Assembly (NCBI GenBank): GCA_022766165.1
Contig: QYLO01000007.1
Span: forward strand, 1 to 64,000
Length of the DNA: 64,000 nt
Reading direction: 5' to 3'
From: Candidatus Electrothrix gigas
GTDB lineage: Bacteria; Desulfobacterota; Desulfobulbia; Desulfobulbales; Desulfobulbaceae
This document shows, piece by piece, positions 55,023 through 63,835 of this stretch. Below the pieces are notes generated by a model. That model was not told the origin of the DNA, searched no databases, and saw nothing but the letters and a program-made list of their open reading frames with translations. Position 1 is the first letter of the stretch. Each line of letters begins with the position of its first letter. The position numbers were made by a program, and so were the translations under genes.

Positions 55023-55045
55023 GCCGAAATAGAGTGTTTTGCAAG
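54976..55045 (-). pseudogene. C-terminal remnant of gamma-glutamyltransferase
   Basis: Reading leftward gives TLYFGGVGDSRRSGSVQVVKL and stop, matching the end of the ggt gene at 57830-59395 (DLYFGGVHAVMPGIDGVGDP and on) with a ten-residue gap between the two GV pairs. It directly precedes intact yejB. Confidence 0.8.
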
Positions 55046-55506
55046 GAGACGACCGTTGGCATAAATTCTGGAAGAAACTTTTTAAAAAATTTGCCTTCAT
55101 TTTGTTTGATTTTTGTTACGACTGTCGAAGCCCTTATAGTTATTTTAACACAGACAGTTACAGGGATTGCATTTAAGTTATCCGGTCGGTTGCGTATATC
55201 GAAAGACATACATCCATAATCTACTTACATACACAGAAAGAGTTATAACAGAATAGAAGCAGACATGAAGATTTCCATTGCTCATCCAGCCAGATATTCT
55301 GTTCTTGCTGTCGGTATTTTTTTTCAGTACTGTATATCCTGTTGCATGTAAAGATACAAATATTACGTGATACATTATATCGCCAAGATTATTAAAAATT
55401 CCATCGGTAAGTATGTTGAAAAATATCCACCAAAGAATCATTGCAAAATGAGTACTTCCGGTAAGCAAGTAAAGATTCCGCAATTCACGGTGAATTGTAA
55501 CTCGAC

Positions 55507-57160
55507 AGTCGTGAGTTTGTAATGCTTAACACTGAAATAGCCGTATAAATCATTTTTGCTTAAGACTATGAATTTTCAAGCTGCTCGTTGGTAAACGTGG
55601 TCTTCAGTTTGAATGATTTTTTTCTTAAATCTGCCCTTGATAATCTTGGCACGAATTTCTCGCATTGTCGCTGTTGGTGCGACTTTAAGGAAATCCTGTA
55701 CCAATAAATTTGCAATCACCATTTTGACCGTTCTCTCAGAAGGAATATATCGAGAACGAGTTCGTAGGAATCCTTCAAATCTGCTCCATATTTCTTCTGG
55801 AAATTTGAGTGCTATTAATTGAAGCAAACCAAGGGAAATTGCTCCAAGGTTCACAAAACGTTCAGTAGCATCCCAGCAAGTCTGAACCGTTTTTGCGTTT
55901 TCTGCCTGTGGAGCCTGCTGAGTTTTATTGCTTTTGGGTTTTCTCGAATGCTTAGGTATTTTTTTCGACCAGAAATGACATTGGAAGATATGGAGAACAT
56001 TTTTTAGCATATCGAACATGGTTTCTATACGGGTTCTGAGGCAATAGAGTTCGATTGCAGCAATCGGATCCTGGTCGAGATTACTGCACATGAGAACAAT
56101 GGGACCACGTGACGTTTTGGCAAAAACAAAACGAAGAGACCCTTTAGTAGGTTTCCATAATAAATCCAGGTGGTAAATATAAATTTTCTCCATATGTCCG
56201 TAGATACGGACTGATACTTTTTGAAACAGGTACAAATGGTCAAAAACTTCTGCCAGATGAATATGTTCTCCGTACTGACTGGGACGACCCATCCCAGTAT
56301 AACAAGATGGATCTGCCTGAAAGTACCCGACATAGTTTTTCTTTGCCTTTGTAATAATATGTACAGCAGGAGCTTTAATTGACCTCAACCAGGTTGCCTG
56401 AGCCAGCAAAAACACCGGGCCTACAGAAAAAAAAGCATCCAGAACCAAGACAGCACCCTGGTTCGTTTGAAGAGAAAAATCAATAGCCATTTGGACCATC
56501 TGTTCTCCCAAAGTCAAAGATGATTTCTCGGCTTCCCCTAAATGAATGGAACCTTGATGCATACGTAAATTTAACGGTAGTGCAAAAGGAGTTGTCATGC
56601 CCCCGGCTGCCAAAGCTAGGCCTCCCCAGCACTGACCTCTGAAATACGAGGGTTTGCTTTGTGTTTCAGAATCTTGGCGTAAAGTTACAACACCGGGCAT
56701 TCGGCGACCTTCCTTGGGGACATATGTGTGGTCTCCGAGTGTAACTAAACGACCTTGCGAACAAATAGATTGTTGCTGGTAGACAGAAAAAACAAACCAA
56801 TGCTCCAACAAGCTACTTAAATCCCAAGCTGAAGAACGAAAAAAACGCAGTAAAGCATGGTACCCTTGGTTGTCTATCAGCCAAAAACGGCAGAAGGAGG
56901 AAACTCCTATCATTTCACTGCTGCCGATGAATCCTAAAACTATCATCACAAAGATTAACCACGTGCGATGACGGGAAAATACTTTACGAAAACCGTATAA
57001 TTAGTCATATAGATATGTGAGCATACAAGTTCCTTCATTGTGAAGATTAAATGTTTGGTAGACATTTACAATTTGTATGCTCTTTTATGTTTTTTCTTTA
57101 GAGAAGTCTTCCTGTTTTTTTTAAATTTTAAAATTTAAAACGAGGTGAGAACTCACGACT
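55507..57160. mobile_element. Insertion sequence, IS4-like
   Basis: The proposed ends are AGTCGTGAGTT (55507-55517) and its inverted copy AACTCACGACT (57150-57160), enclosing one transposase gene. Length would be 1.65 kb. No clear target-site duplication was identified. The right end coincides with the stop codon of the next gene, which fits an insertion into it. An additional inverted repeat (GAGCATACAA, 57019-57028, and TTGTATGCTC, 57073-57082) lies inside the right end. Confidence 0.55.
55576..56949 (-). CDS. Transposase, IS4-like DDE family
   Basis: The 457-residue protein is read as a DDE transposase. The first Asp is in LGDHTYVPKEGRRMPG, the second in VLVLDAFFSVGPVF, and the catalytic Glu region is ELYCLRTRIETMFDMLKN, resembling the YREK motif of the IS4 group. 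The C-terminus is basic (GRFKKKIIQ). No frameshift is seen, so it could still be active. The exact IS family needs a comparison. Confidence 0.8.
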   Translation of the reverse strand: MMIVLGFIGSSEMIGVSSFCRFWLIDNQGYHALLRFFRSSAWDLSSLLEHWFVFSVYQQQSICSQGRLVTLGDHTYVPKEGRRMPGVVTLRQDSETQSKPSYFRGQCWGGLALAAGGMTTPFALPLNLRMHQGSIHLGEAEKSSLTLGEQMVQMAIDFSLQTNQGAVLVLDAFFSVGPVFLLAQATWLRSIKAPAVHIITKAKKNYVGYFQADPSCYTGMGRPSQYGEHIHLAEVFDHLYLFQKVSVRIYGHMEKIYIYHLDLLWKPTKGSLRFVFAKTSRGPIVLMCSNLDQDPIAAIELYCLRTRIETMFDMLKNVLHIFQCHFWSKKIPKHSRKPKSNKTQQAPQAENAKTVQTCWDATERFVNLGAISLGLLQLIALKFPEEIWSRFEGFLRTRSRYIPSERTVKMVIANLLVQDFLKVAPTATMREIRAKIIKGRFKKKIIQTEDHVYQRAA

Positions 57161-57687
57161 CACGAGATTGTAATTCCTGACTCGGAACTTTTATCGTCGG
57201 AACTTTCATCGACAGCTAGCACAAGAAACATTCCAGCAAGAAGAACAATCGTTGTTAAATCAATTGGTATGAGTAAAACGACCATAAGCGCAGCTCGATG
57301 TCGTTCTGCATCTTCAAATGTGGCACGCGCCTGCTGTATCATACTCTCAAAACTCAAACCCCATTCAACCGAATATGTTAACTTCATAAATGTTACAAAC
57401 AAAATTACAACGCACACGAGAAGAAGACGTTGTCGAAATAAGGGGGTACTGAAATATTGCGCTTTCTTTATCCCGTGAGTAACATGTCCTATTCCGACTA
57501 TAAAAATCCCAATAATCAGGACTTGTTGGATGAGTGCATGCAGTGTCCCTCCAACCAGTCCGGAGTAAATATTGTGTGGCTGAATGCTTGGTTGCTGTGT
57601 AACAGCTTGGATTTCTGCAGCCTGCAAGTAATTGCTATCCAGAAAAAATAAAACAAGAAAGAGTTGTAGAAAAAAATATATATTCAT
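57160..57687 (-). CDS. Secreted/membrane protein of unknown function, probably truncated by the IS
   Basis: The 175-codon frame has a signal peptide (FFLQLFLVLFFLDSNYLQAA) and three more hydrophobic segments (ALIQQVLIIGIFIVGIGHVT, LLLVCVVILFVTFMKLTY, MVVLLIPIDLTTIVLLAGMF). The stop TGA at 57162-57160 is made at the proposed IS end, so the natural C-terminus is probably lost. It starts 7 bp from the yejB fragment. No family is recognised. Confidence 0.6.
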   Translation of the reverse strand: MNIYFFLQLFLVLFFLDSNYLQAAEIQAVTQQPSIQPHNIYSGLVGGTLHALIQQVLIIGIFIVGIGHVTHGIKKAQYFSTPLFRQRLLLVCVVILFVTFMKLTYSVEWGLSFESMIQQARATFEDAERHRAALMVVLLIPIDLTTIVLLAGMFLVLAVDESSDDKSSESGITIS

Positions 57688-57693
57688 ATTGTT

Positions 57694-57832
57694 GCTCCAC
57701 GGCCCTCAATCTGAGCCATTAGCTTTTTAACCGGTCCACCCGGCACAAATTGCGTAATCACAAAGGTGATAAACATAACCCCGAACAGGGTCAGAATCAT
57801 GAGCAGAAATCGTTTAAGAATATAAAGACTCA
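57694..57832 (-). pseudogene. 5' fragment of a second yejB
   Basis: Encodes the first 46 residues of a YejB copy (ILKRFLLMILTLFGVMFITF and on to MAQIEGRG), then breaks off just before the start of the membrane-protein gene at 57687. It starts at the end of ggt with the same GTGA overlap as the intact yejB. Confidence 0.88.
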
Positions 57833-57880
57833 CAGTTCCACCACTTGTACAGAACCACCCCTTCGTGGATCGCCAACTCC
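57694..57880. repeat. Copy B of the 187-bp ggt/yejB junction repeat
   Basis: Gap-free match to 54836-55022; the orientation is the same. Confidence 0.85.
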
Positions 57881-59374
57881 ATCAATACCGGGCATAACCG
57901 CATGTACTCCTCCAAAATAAAGGTCTGGTTTCTTCCAAAGGTTGAGCTTTACCTGTTCCTGCAGCACCTGTAAAGCCTCTTGGTCAAACCCCGGTTCTAT
58001 ATGCAAAATTTCTGCATCTCCGTCCCAATACATTCTTGGGGCAAGCACAGCCTCTGTTATATCCCGTTTATAATCAACAAGCTGAGTCAGAACCTGAGAA
58101 AGAGCTGTTCGGATGCGCTTAGAACCTCCACTGCCCAAGACCAGTTTGACCGTATCCTCATGAAGCAACGCAGATGGTGACATCATAGAGCCGACCCGCT
58201 GCCCAGGTGATGCAGCATGAAATCCATCAGGATGAAGATCATCCTCGCCCATCATATTATTGAGCATAATACCGGTTCCTGGCACAAAATAGCCTCCTCC
58301 CTCCCCGTTTGAACAGGTCATAGAGGCGATATTCCCCTGACTATCAGCAACTGAAACATGAGTGGTTCCCCGATTAAATTGTCGAGTATGTTCTTCGCTT
58401 CCCTGACTTCCCTGAATGCTCTGCTCTGTTCTGTAGGCAGCTAAGGCTTGCGGATGCGTCAGGCCCTGTTTTCGCAGGTGTTCTACCTCCTGCATACATT
58501 TCAGGGTTCGCAGCAGATGTTCTGGACTGCCCCACTCCTGAATCGGCCCAGCAAAACGCATTGCTTTTTCCTGTAAAGACAAAGATAGTCCTATCAAGGT
58601 GCCGCCAATATCCGGTGCAGTCAACAGGGTATGCCCATGATACGGAACTCGCAGTGGCTTACGTTCGATCACCTTGTAGGCTGCAAGATCTTGGGCCGTG
58701 AGTAGCCCATCACCGCTGTGCATGTCCTGGGCTATGCGAGCTGCAATATCACCGCAATAAAAATCCCTGCCTTTATCCTTGGGTAGCTGCTGAAGAAAGT
58801 CGGCAAGCTCAGGATTCACCAATGTTTCACCCTGCTGTATCAGTTGCCCATGAGGCTTATAGAGTGTACGGCCCGTTGCACTCACTTCCAGGATCGGTCG
58901 AAGAATTTTAATAAAATAGGCCTGCACTTTATTTAACTCATGCCCTTTTGCCAACTGCACAGCAGGCTCCACAACTTCCTGCAAGGGCATACGACCTAAC
59001 CGCTCATGAATATGAAGCAACCCTTTCAGCGTTCCAGGAACAGCTACAGAGCCGAGTCCGATATTAAACTCCTGAGTTGAACCACCAAAGTCAACTTCAA
59101 TGGGATAAAAATGTGGTTCCAATTGAGCATCTTCTAAGCCAAGACCTGGAGTATCAACAAAAAAATCAAAAAATATTTCCTGCTGATCTGCTGTCCGGGC
59201 CAAAGCAAAACCGCCACCCCCCAGACTGGTCAGCATCTGTTCTGCAACAGTTCCGGCAAAACCGGCTGCAACAACTGCATCAAAGGCATTGCCACCTGCT
59301 TCCAAAATCAGGGCAGCTACCCCAGACACAGCCTCGTGACCAGAGGCCACAATCGCTTTATTTTTTATAGACAT
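57830..59374 (-). CDS. ggt: Gamma-glutamyltransferase
   Basis: From ATG 59374 the product is 514 residues. It has the Ntn-hydrolase layout: GHEAVSGVAALILEAGGNAF, LTSLGGGGFALART, the autoprocessing Thr in RGTTHVSVADSQGN, then SMTCSNGEGGGYFVPGTGIM and LNNMMGEDDL, and the C-terminal GGVHAVMPGIDGVGDPRRGG. It moves or hydrolyses gamma-glutamyl groups of glutathione-like peptides. No signal peptide is seen, unlike most periplasmic GGT enzymes, so it may act in the cytosol. The frame opens at 59395, overlapping the GCS2 gene; ATG 59374 begins closer to family starts. Confidence 0.93.
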   Translation of the reverse strand: MSIKNKAIVASGHEAVSGVAALILEAGGNAFDAVVAAGFAGTVAEQMLTSLGGGGFALARTADQQEIFFDFFVDTPGLGLEDAQLEPHFYPIEVDFGGSTQEFNIGLGSVAVPGTLKGLLHIHERLGRMPLQEVVEPAVQLAKGHELNKVQAYFIKILRPILEVSATGRTLYKPHGQLIQQGETLVNPELADFLQQLPKDKGRDFYCGDIAARIAQDMHSGDGLLTAQDLAAYKVIERKPLRVPYHGHTLLTAPDIGGTLIGLSLSLQEKAMRFAGPIQEWGSPEHLLRTLKCMQEVEHLRKQGLTHPQALAAYRTEQSIQGSQGSEEHTRQFNRGTTHVSVADSQGNIASMTCSNGEGGGYFVPGTGIMLNNMMGEDDLHPDGFHAASPGQRVGSMMSPSALLHEDTVKLVLGSGGSKRIRTALSQVLTQLVDYKRDITEAVLAPRMYWDGDAEILHIEPGFDQEALQVLQEQVKLNLWKKPDLYFGGVHAVMPGIDGVGDPRRGGSVQVVEL

Positions 59375-59379
59375 TTTCA

Positions 59380-60516
59380 CTACTCTCTCAGCCAATAATC
59401 ATTTCTCAAGCTGATAATCATCTCTTTAAATTGTTTCTTCTCCGGGCCAACCAATCTGCGCTGCTGATCCGCTCCAGTACCCTGTTCTAAAATTTTGTAC
59501 AGCTCCTGTACATAACATGTCGACCGCAAGCGTTCCGTCACAGGGTGAATGAGATGAAACAACTTATCTGCAGCCTGACCAAGCGTCAAATCAGCACCCC
59601 CGAATAAATGGTACATATCCACAAAACGTCCATTAATCCCGTGTCGGGCTGCCTGCCATTTATTATATTTCAGCAACTGTAAACTGGCAGGACGGGAAGA
59701 CACTTTTTTTTCAGTAAGATAGACTACAAATGCCTGGATCGCAGCAGTCAAACCCAAAATAGAATAAAAACGTGAGGGCAGATCGCAGATACGAATTTCC
59801 ACTGTACCAAATTCAGGACTGGGACGAATATCCCACCAGAGATCCTTGATTCCCGTAATGGCTTGATGGGCATACAGCGAGGCAACTTCTTCTGTATATC
59901 CTTGCCAACTCTTCAAATAACCAACAATACCTGCCAAGGGCAGGGCTTCAAAGAGCTTGGTTCTATAGGATTGAAAACCGGTATCTTGACCGCAGAAAAA
60001 AGGTGAAGAGCTGCTCAGGGCTAAAAAGAGAGGAAGATAGGGTTGCATCATATCGCAGACCCTAATAGCTGTGTCACCATCCGGCATTCCCACATGCACA
60101 TGCATGCCCTGAGCAATAAACTGGCGTCCAACCTGTTGCAACTCGTCCATGATTCGTTGATAGCGTTCTCCCCTGCTTAACAGTTGGGTAGCAGGGTCGG
60201 CAAAAGGATGCAGGCTTGTTGAATACAGGTAACATCCCTCTGATCTAGCGACATCTTCAACAAGGTGGATCATTTGACTGAGATCAGTAGCCACCTCGTT
60301 GACGCTGTGACAAACCCCGGTTTGCAGCTCTATAATAGATTGAAGAAATTCGGGAACGATTCTGTCACTGCCTTGCGGAACAAGCTTATCTAAGATTGTA
60401 TTGACTCGTGGAACCAGATCCAAGGTATGACAATCAACAAGCTGAAATTCCAGCTCAACGCCCAAGGTGTATGGTTGGCTGTTGTTAAATACAGGGATGA
60501 ATGTGTTGTCGTCCAT
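59380..60516 (-). CDS. GCS2-type glutamate-cysteine ligase (YbdK family)
   Basis: The 378-residue protein belongs to the carboxylate-amine ligase GCS2 group. It shows YTLGVELEFQLVDCHTLDLV, IIELQTGVCHSVNEVATD, GMHVHVGMPDGDTAIRV, ISS-like LALSSSSPFFCGQDTGFQSY and FGTVEIRICDLPSRF. These enzymes form gamma-glutamyl-cysteine or other gamma-glutamyl amides. Its end overlaps or abuts ggt, so the two are co-transcribed. It lies 45 bp after the M20 gene, and a 10-bp repeated motif (TTGTCGTC-like) covers this gap. Confidence 0.92.
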   Translation of the reverse strand: MDDNTFIPVFNNSQPYTLGVELEFQLVDCHTLDLVPRVNTILDKLVPQGSDRIVPEFLQSIIELQTGVCHSVNEVATDLSQMIHLVEDVARSEGCYLYSTSLHPFADPATQLLSRGERYQRIMDELQQVGRQFIAQGMHVHVGMPDGDTAIRVCDMMQPYLPLFLALSSSSPFFCGQDTGFQSYRTKLFEALPLAGIVGYLKSWQGYTEEVASLYAHQAITGIKDLWWDIRPSPEFGTVEIRICDLPSRFYSILGLTAAIQAFVVYLTEKKVSSRPASLQLLKYNKWQAARHGINGRFVDMYHLFGGADLTLGQAADKLFHLIHPVTERLRSTCYVQELYKILEQGTGADQQRRLVGPEKKQFKEMIISLRNDYWLRE

Positions 60517-60561
60517 TGTCGTCTATTGTCGTGCATTCGTGCATATATCATTTTTTGTGCA

Positions 60562-61737
60562 TCACGATTTTTTCAAGTGCTGCAAGGCATGAACAGCAAC
60601 AGTGGCCAGCCAGCGGCTCCCGTAGGCTAATACCTTTTCGTCAAAGTCAAAAACACTGGAATGTGCAGGACCTGGATTAGGATTTTTTGCAGCTCCAAAA
60701 CGAACCATAGTTCCAGGAATTTTTTGCTGATAAAATGAAAAATCTTCCCCACCAAGACTGGGAAGTCCATGAGAAATAACCCGGTCAGCGCCCACAAGCT
60801 GTTCTGCTGCCTGCCGGGCAAGAGTATAAGAAGTAGCGTCATTGACAACTGCTGGTAAGCCCTGCTGAAGAGTAAAGTTGATCTCCGCACTACACATTTT
60901 CTCAAGTCCTTGTACCAGAGCCTGCATTTTTTGAATAATCAGAGTTCTGGTGTCCAGATGCGTGCTGCGGATGGTTCCTTCAAGGAGAGCCTTACCTGCA
61001 ATGACATTATGCACAGATCCGGCGGCAATCCGACCAACAGTGATCACCCCAGGGTTGGCCGGATTAATTATCCGAGAAACCATCGTTTGGATATTGAGTA
61101 CCAAACTGGCACCAACCACAACTGCGTCTATAGCCTCATGAGGACGGGCTGCATGTCCTCCCTGTCCATAGATATCAATGGTAAAAGGATCTGTGTACGA
61201 ACAGATAAGACCTTGGTCAACAGCAAAATATCCCACAGGATGATGCGTGTCAATATGCCCGCAGAAAATCATGGATACGTCCTGCAAACAGTTATCAGCA
61301 ATCATAGCTGAAGCGCCTGTACCTGCTTCCTCTGCTGGTTGAAAAAGGAGGACCACACGAGCTTCAAGCTCATCAAGAATTGGATTTTGAGCCAGGAGTT
61401 GTGCTGCTCCCAAAAGCATGGCCGTATGCCCATCATGACCACAGGCATGCATGACACCGGCCTGTTGAGAGGAGAAAACAAGACCGGTTTCTTCAGCAAC
61501 AGGCAGGGCATCAATGTCAGCCCGTAGTGCTACACAGGGGCCTGTTCCCTTTCCCAACTCAGCCCGAATACCTGTTCCACCGGCTAGTCCTGTTTGATAG
61601 CTTGCTCCTATTTTTTTGAGATGATATTCTATCAGGGCCGCAGTCTTTTGTTCTTGAAAGGCAAGCTCTGGGTAACGATGCAGGGTCCGGCGAATCTCCC
61701 GGATATTTTGTTCCTGTTCTTCAGTTAGTGTAAACAC
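60562..61737 (-). CDS. M20-family amidohydrolase
   Basis: The 391-residue zinc-dependent hydrolase matches the AmhX/hippurate hydrolase type. It has IREIRRTLHRYPELAFQEQK, CVALRADIDALPVAEET, MHACGHDGHTAMLLGAA (metal His residues), VVLLFQPAEEAGTGASAMI, GGHAARPHEAIDAVVVG and GGEDFSFYQQKIPG. It would cut an N-acyl or gamma-glutamyl amino acid. It starts at GTG 61737, 3 bp after the MORN gene stop. Its substrate in this cluster might be a gamma-glutamyl compound, by context only. Confidence 0.95.
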   Translation of the reverse strand: MFTLTEEQEQNIREIRRTLHRYPELAFQEQKTAALIEYHLKKIGASYQTGLAGGTGIRAELGKGTGPCVALRADIDALPVAEETGLVFSSQQAGVMHACGHDGHTAMLLGAAQLLAQNPILDELEARVVLLFQPAEEAGTGASAMIADNCLQDVSMIFCGHIDTHHPVGYFAVDQGLICSYTDPFTIDIYGQGGHAARPHEAIDAVVVGASLVLNIQTMVSRIINPANPGVITVGRIAAGSVHNVIAGKALLEGTIRSTHLDTRTLIIQKMQALVQGLEKMCSAEINFTLQQGLPAVVNDATSYTLARQAAEQLVGADRVISHGLPSLGGEDFSFYQQKIPGTMVRFGAAKNPNPGPAHSSVFDFDEKVLAYGSRWLATVAVHALQHLKKS

Positions 61738-61740
61738 TGA

Positions 61741-63720
61741 TTATTCCTGCTCAACCAATTCGTCATGTTTAAAAACTCCCTTAACAATACGGCCATCGGT
61801 ATATCTAATCGTACCAGCTCCATTCCTCCGTCCAGATCGGAACATACCCTCATACACGGTTCCATCGGCTGAAGTTAATTTTCCGTATCCGTGGGGTAAG
61901 TCATTTTTAAAATCCCCCTTATACCTTTTTCCGTTTTTATAGACCAGTTCACCTTTTCCTGAAAAAAAGCCTTCTGAAAACTCTCCTTTATAATAGCTCC
62001 CATCTGGAAAAGTATAGGTTCCTTTCCCCTCAAAACTCCCTTGAATAAAATCACCTTTATAGGAAGAGCCGTCAAGATAGGTAAACACCCCCTTCCCTTC
62101 CCGTTCTCCTTTTTTAAACGTTCCTTTATATCGTCGACCATCAGCAAAAATATAGGTTCCCTGACCATGAAACTTACCTTCGGAGAATTCGCCTTCATAG
62201 CGTTCTCCGTTTGCCAACTGCAGAGTACCCCAGCCTTCCATTTTTCCGTTTTTAAATTCTCCCTGATAATGAGAAGAATCAGGTAAGTCAACTTCTCGTA
62301 CTCCGCTAAAGGATTTTTTATTATCCTGTTTTTCCCCTTGAAAGGAGTAAGGAATTTCATTAATCAACACAAGTTTGCCTTGTTCTTCCGACTGTTCTCT
62401 TTTCTTCTTGTCCTTCTTAGCTTGCGCAGGTAGAGATGATGTTGTTGCTATAGGGGCTTGGATGCGTATTGCTGTCTTTTCTGTCTTTTCTGTCTTTTGC
62501 TGAGAAATTTTTTCAGGAGCTTTTTCAGGAGTTTTCTTTGGAGAATGCTTTGCAGTAACAGGCTTAACAACTGGGGTGATAACAATAATGTGATTACGTG
62601 TTGTACGAGTTGAGGAAGGAGCCTTGGAAATAACCTCTTTGGCCTTCTTTTTTTGTTTCTTCTTCACGGCAACACGAGCAATACGAGGTGTGTTTACAAC
62701 CTGGGCCTTTTTCTTTTGGGGTTTCTTTTGGAATCGCTCTTCTTTTTCAACCTGACGAACAGGATTCACAGGATTATTTTTGGAAAAAAGACCTTCATAC
62801 ACCCGTCCATCAGCATATTCTAACCTTCCTATACCAACTCTGACGCCTTTTTCCCATTGTCCGACATATCGAGACCCGTCTCCATAGGTCATGGTCCCCT
62901 CACCGTGAGGTAAGCCGTTAAGCAGATCACCATTGTATTCTTGTCCGACCTGAGACCACGTCACCGTCCCCTGACCGGTAATCGCTCCATCAAGAAAGGT
63001 ACCCGTATAGGTTCGACCGTTTTTTTCCTTTAAGGTACCACGGCCATTATACAGATCATTGTCAAAGTATCCCTCATAACGACTCCCATCAGGCATCTGG
63101 AGAATGCCATAGCCTTGACGAAATTTTTTCACATAGCTCCCAATATAAATAGTTCCGTCTGCATAGTGGCGTACCCCTTTTCCCTCAGGATGACCGTCAC
63201 GAAATTCTCCTTCAAAGGTACTGCCATCGGCCATCGTCATTTTACCCTTTCCGTGCAGCAAGTTGTTATGAAAATCCCCAACGTATTTTCTTCCGTCTGG
63301 ATAGAGCAGAACACCTTTGCCATGAAATCGTCCCAGCTCGAATCCCCCCTGATAGTGTAGGCCGTTTGCCTCTTTTAGGATACCTTCGCCATCAATAACA
63401 CCGTCTTTAAACGTTCCCTTGTAATATCGCCCATCACTGGTCTTTAACGTGCCAAAACCATTAAATTTTCCTCGAGCAAATTCACCCTCATATACCATGC
63501 CATCGGGAGTAACTAACCTACCCCGTCCCCAAAGAAAACCATTTTTAAAGTCCCCCTCATACTCCCGACCATTAGCACTGCGTAACTTTCCCACACCATT
63601 TTTGCAGTCTCCTGAAAGACAATGCGCATGACAGGTCAGGGAAGTCAAGATTATTGCGCATTGAACAACGCAAGCAGCAAGTGATATTCTCAATATTCTC
63701 AATATTCTGGCACTTCGCAT
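61741..63720 (-). CDS. Secreted MORN-repeat protein with two repeat blocks
   Basis: From ATG 63720 the product is 659 residues with a signal peptide (LAACVVQCAIILTSLTCHAH). Two MORN blocks follow: one of about 12 repeats (YEGDFKNGF, YKGTFKDGV, FEGEFRDGH) near residues 35-310 and one of about 8 near 480-655. They are separated by a Lys/Gln/Thr-rich linker of about 170 residues that looks unfolded. MORN repeats bind lipids or proteins. GGGAG stands before ATG 63720. An in-frame stretch upstream to 63894 (with MLTNMLTNML) is less likely translated because it overlaps the preceding gene. Confidence 0.88.
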   Translation of the reverse strand: MRSARILRILRISLAACVVQCAIILTSLTCHAHCLSGDCKNGVGKLRSANGREYEGDFKNGFLWGRGRLVTPDGMVYEGEFARGKFNGFGTLKTSDGRYYKGTFKDGVIDGEGILKEANGLHYQGGFELGRFHGKGVLLYPDGRKYVGDFHNNLLHGKGKMTMADGSTFEGEFRDGHPEGKGVRHYADGTIYIGSYVKKFRQGYGILQMPDGSRYEGYFDNDLYNGRGTLKEKNGRTYTGTFLDGAITGQGTVTWSQVGQEYNGDLLNGLPHGEGTMTYGDGSRYVGQWEKGVRVGIGRLEYADGRVYEGLFSKNNPVNPVRQVEKEERFQKKPQKKKAQVVNTPRIARVAVKKKQKKKAKEVISKAPSSTRTTRNHIIVITPVVKPVTAKHSPKKTPEKAPEKISQQKTEKTEKTAIRIQAPIATTSSLPAQAKKDKKKREQSEEQGKLVLINEIPYSFQGEKQDNKKSFSGVREVDLPDSSHYQGEFKNGKMEGWGTLQLANGERYEGEFSEGKFHGQGTYIFADGRRYKGTFKKGEREGKGVFTYLDGSSYKGDFIQGSFEGKGTYTFPDGSYYKGEFSEGFFSGKGELVYKNGKRYKGDFKNDLPHGYGKLTSADGTVYEGMFRSGRRNGAGTIRYTDGRIVKGVFKHDELVEQE

Positions 63721-63835
63721 CAACACTCCCAGATTACCTAAGTTACCTAAGCAACCTGACAAGGTTAGGTTGAAACGAAGTCGTAACAAGGTATGAAGGA
63801 TATTGGCTATGTTATTTAACATATTAGTTAACATA

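Noticed and set aside
55012-55209. Frame next to the ggt remnant
   Set aside because: It runs in a different frame through the ggt remnant and has no support.
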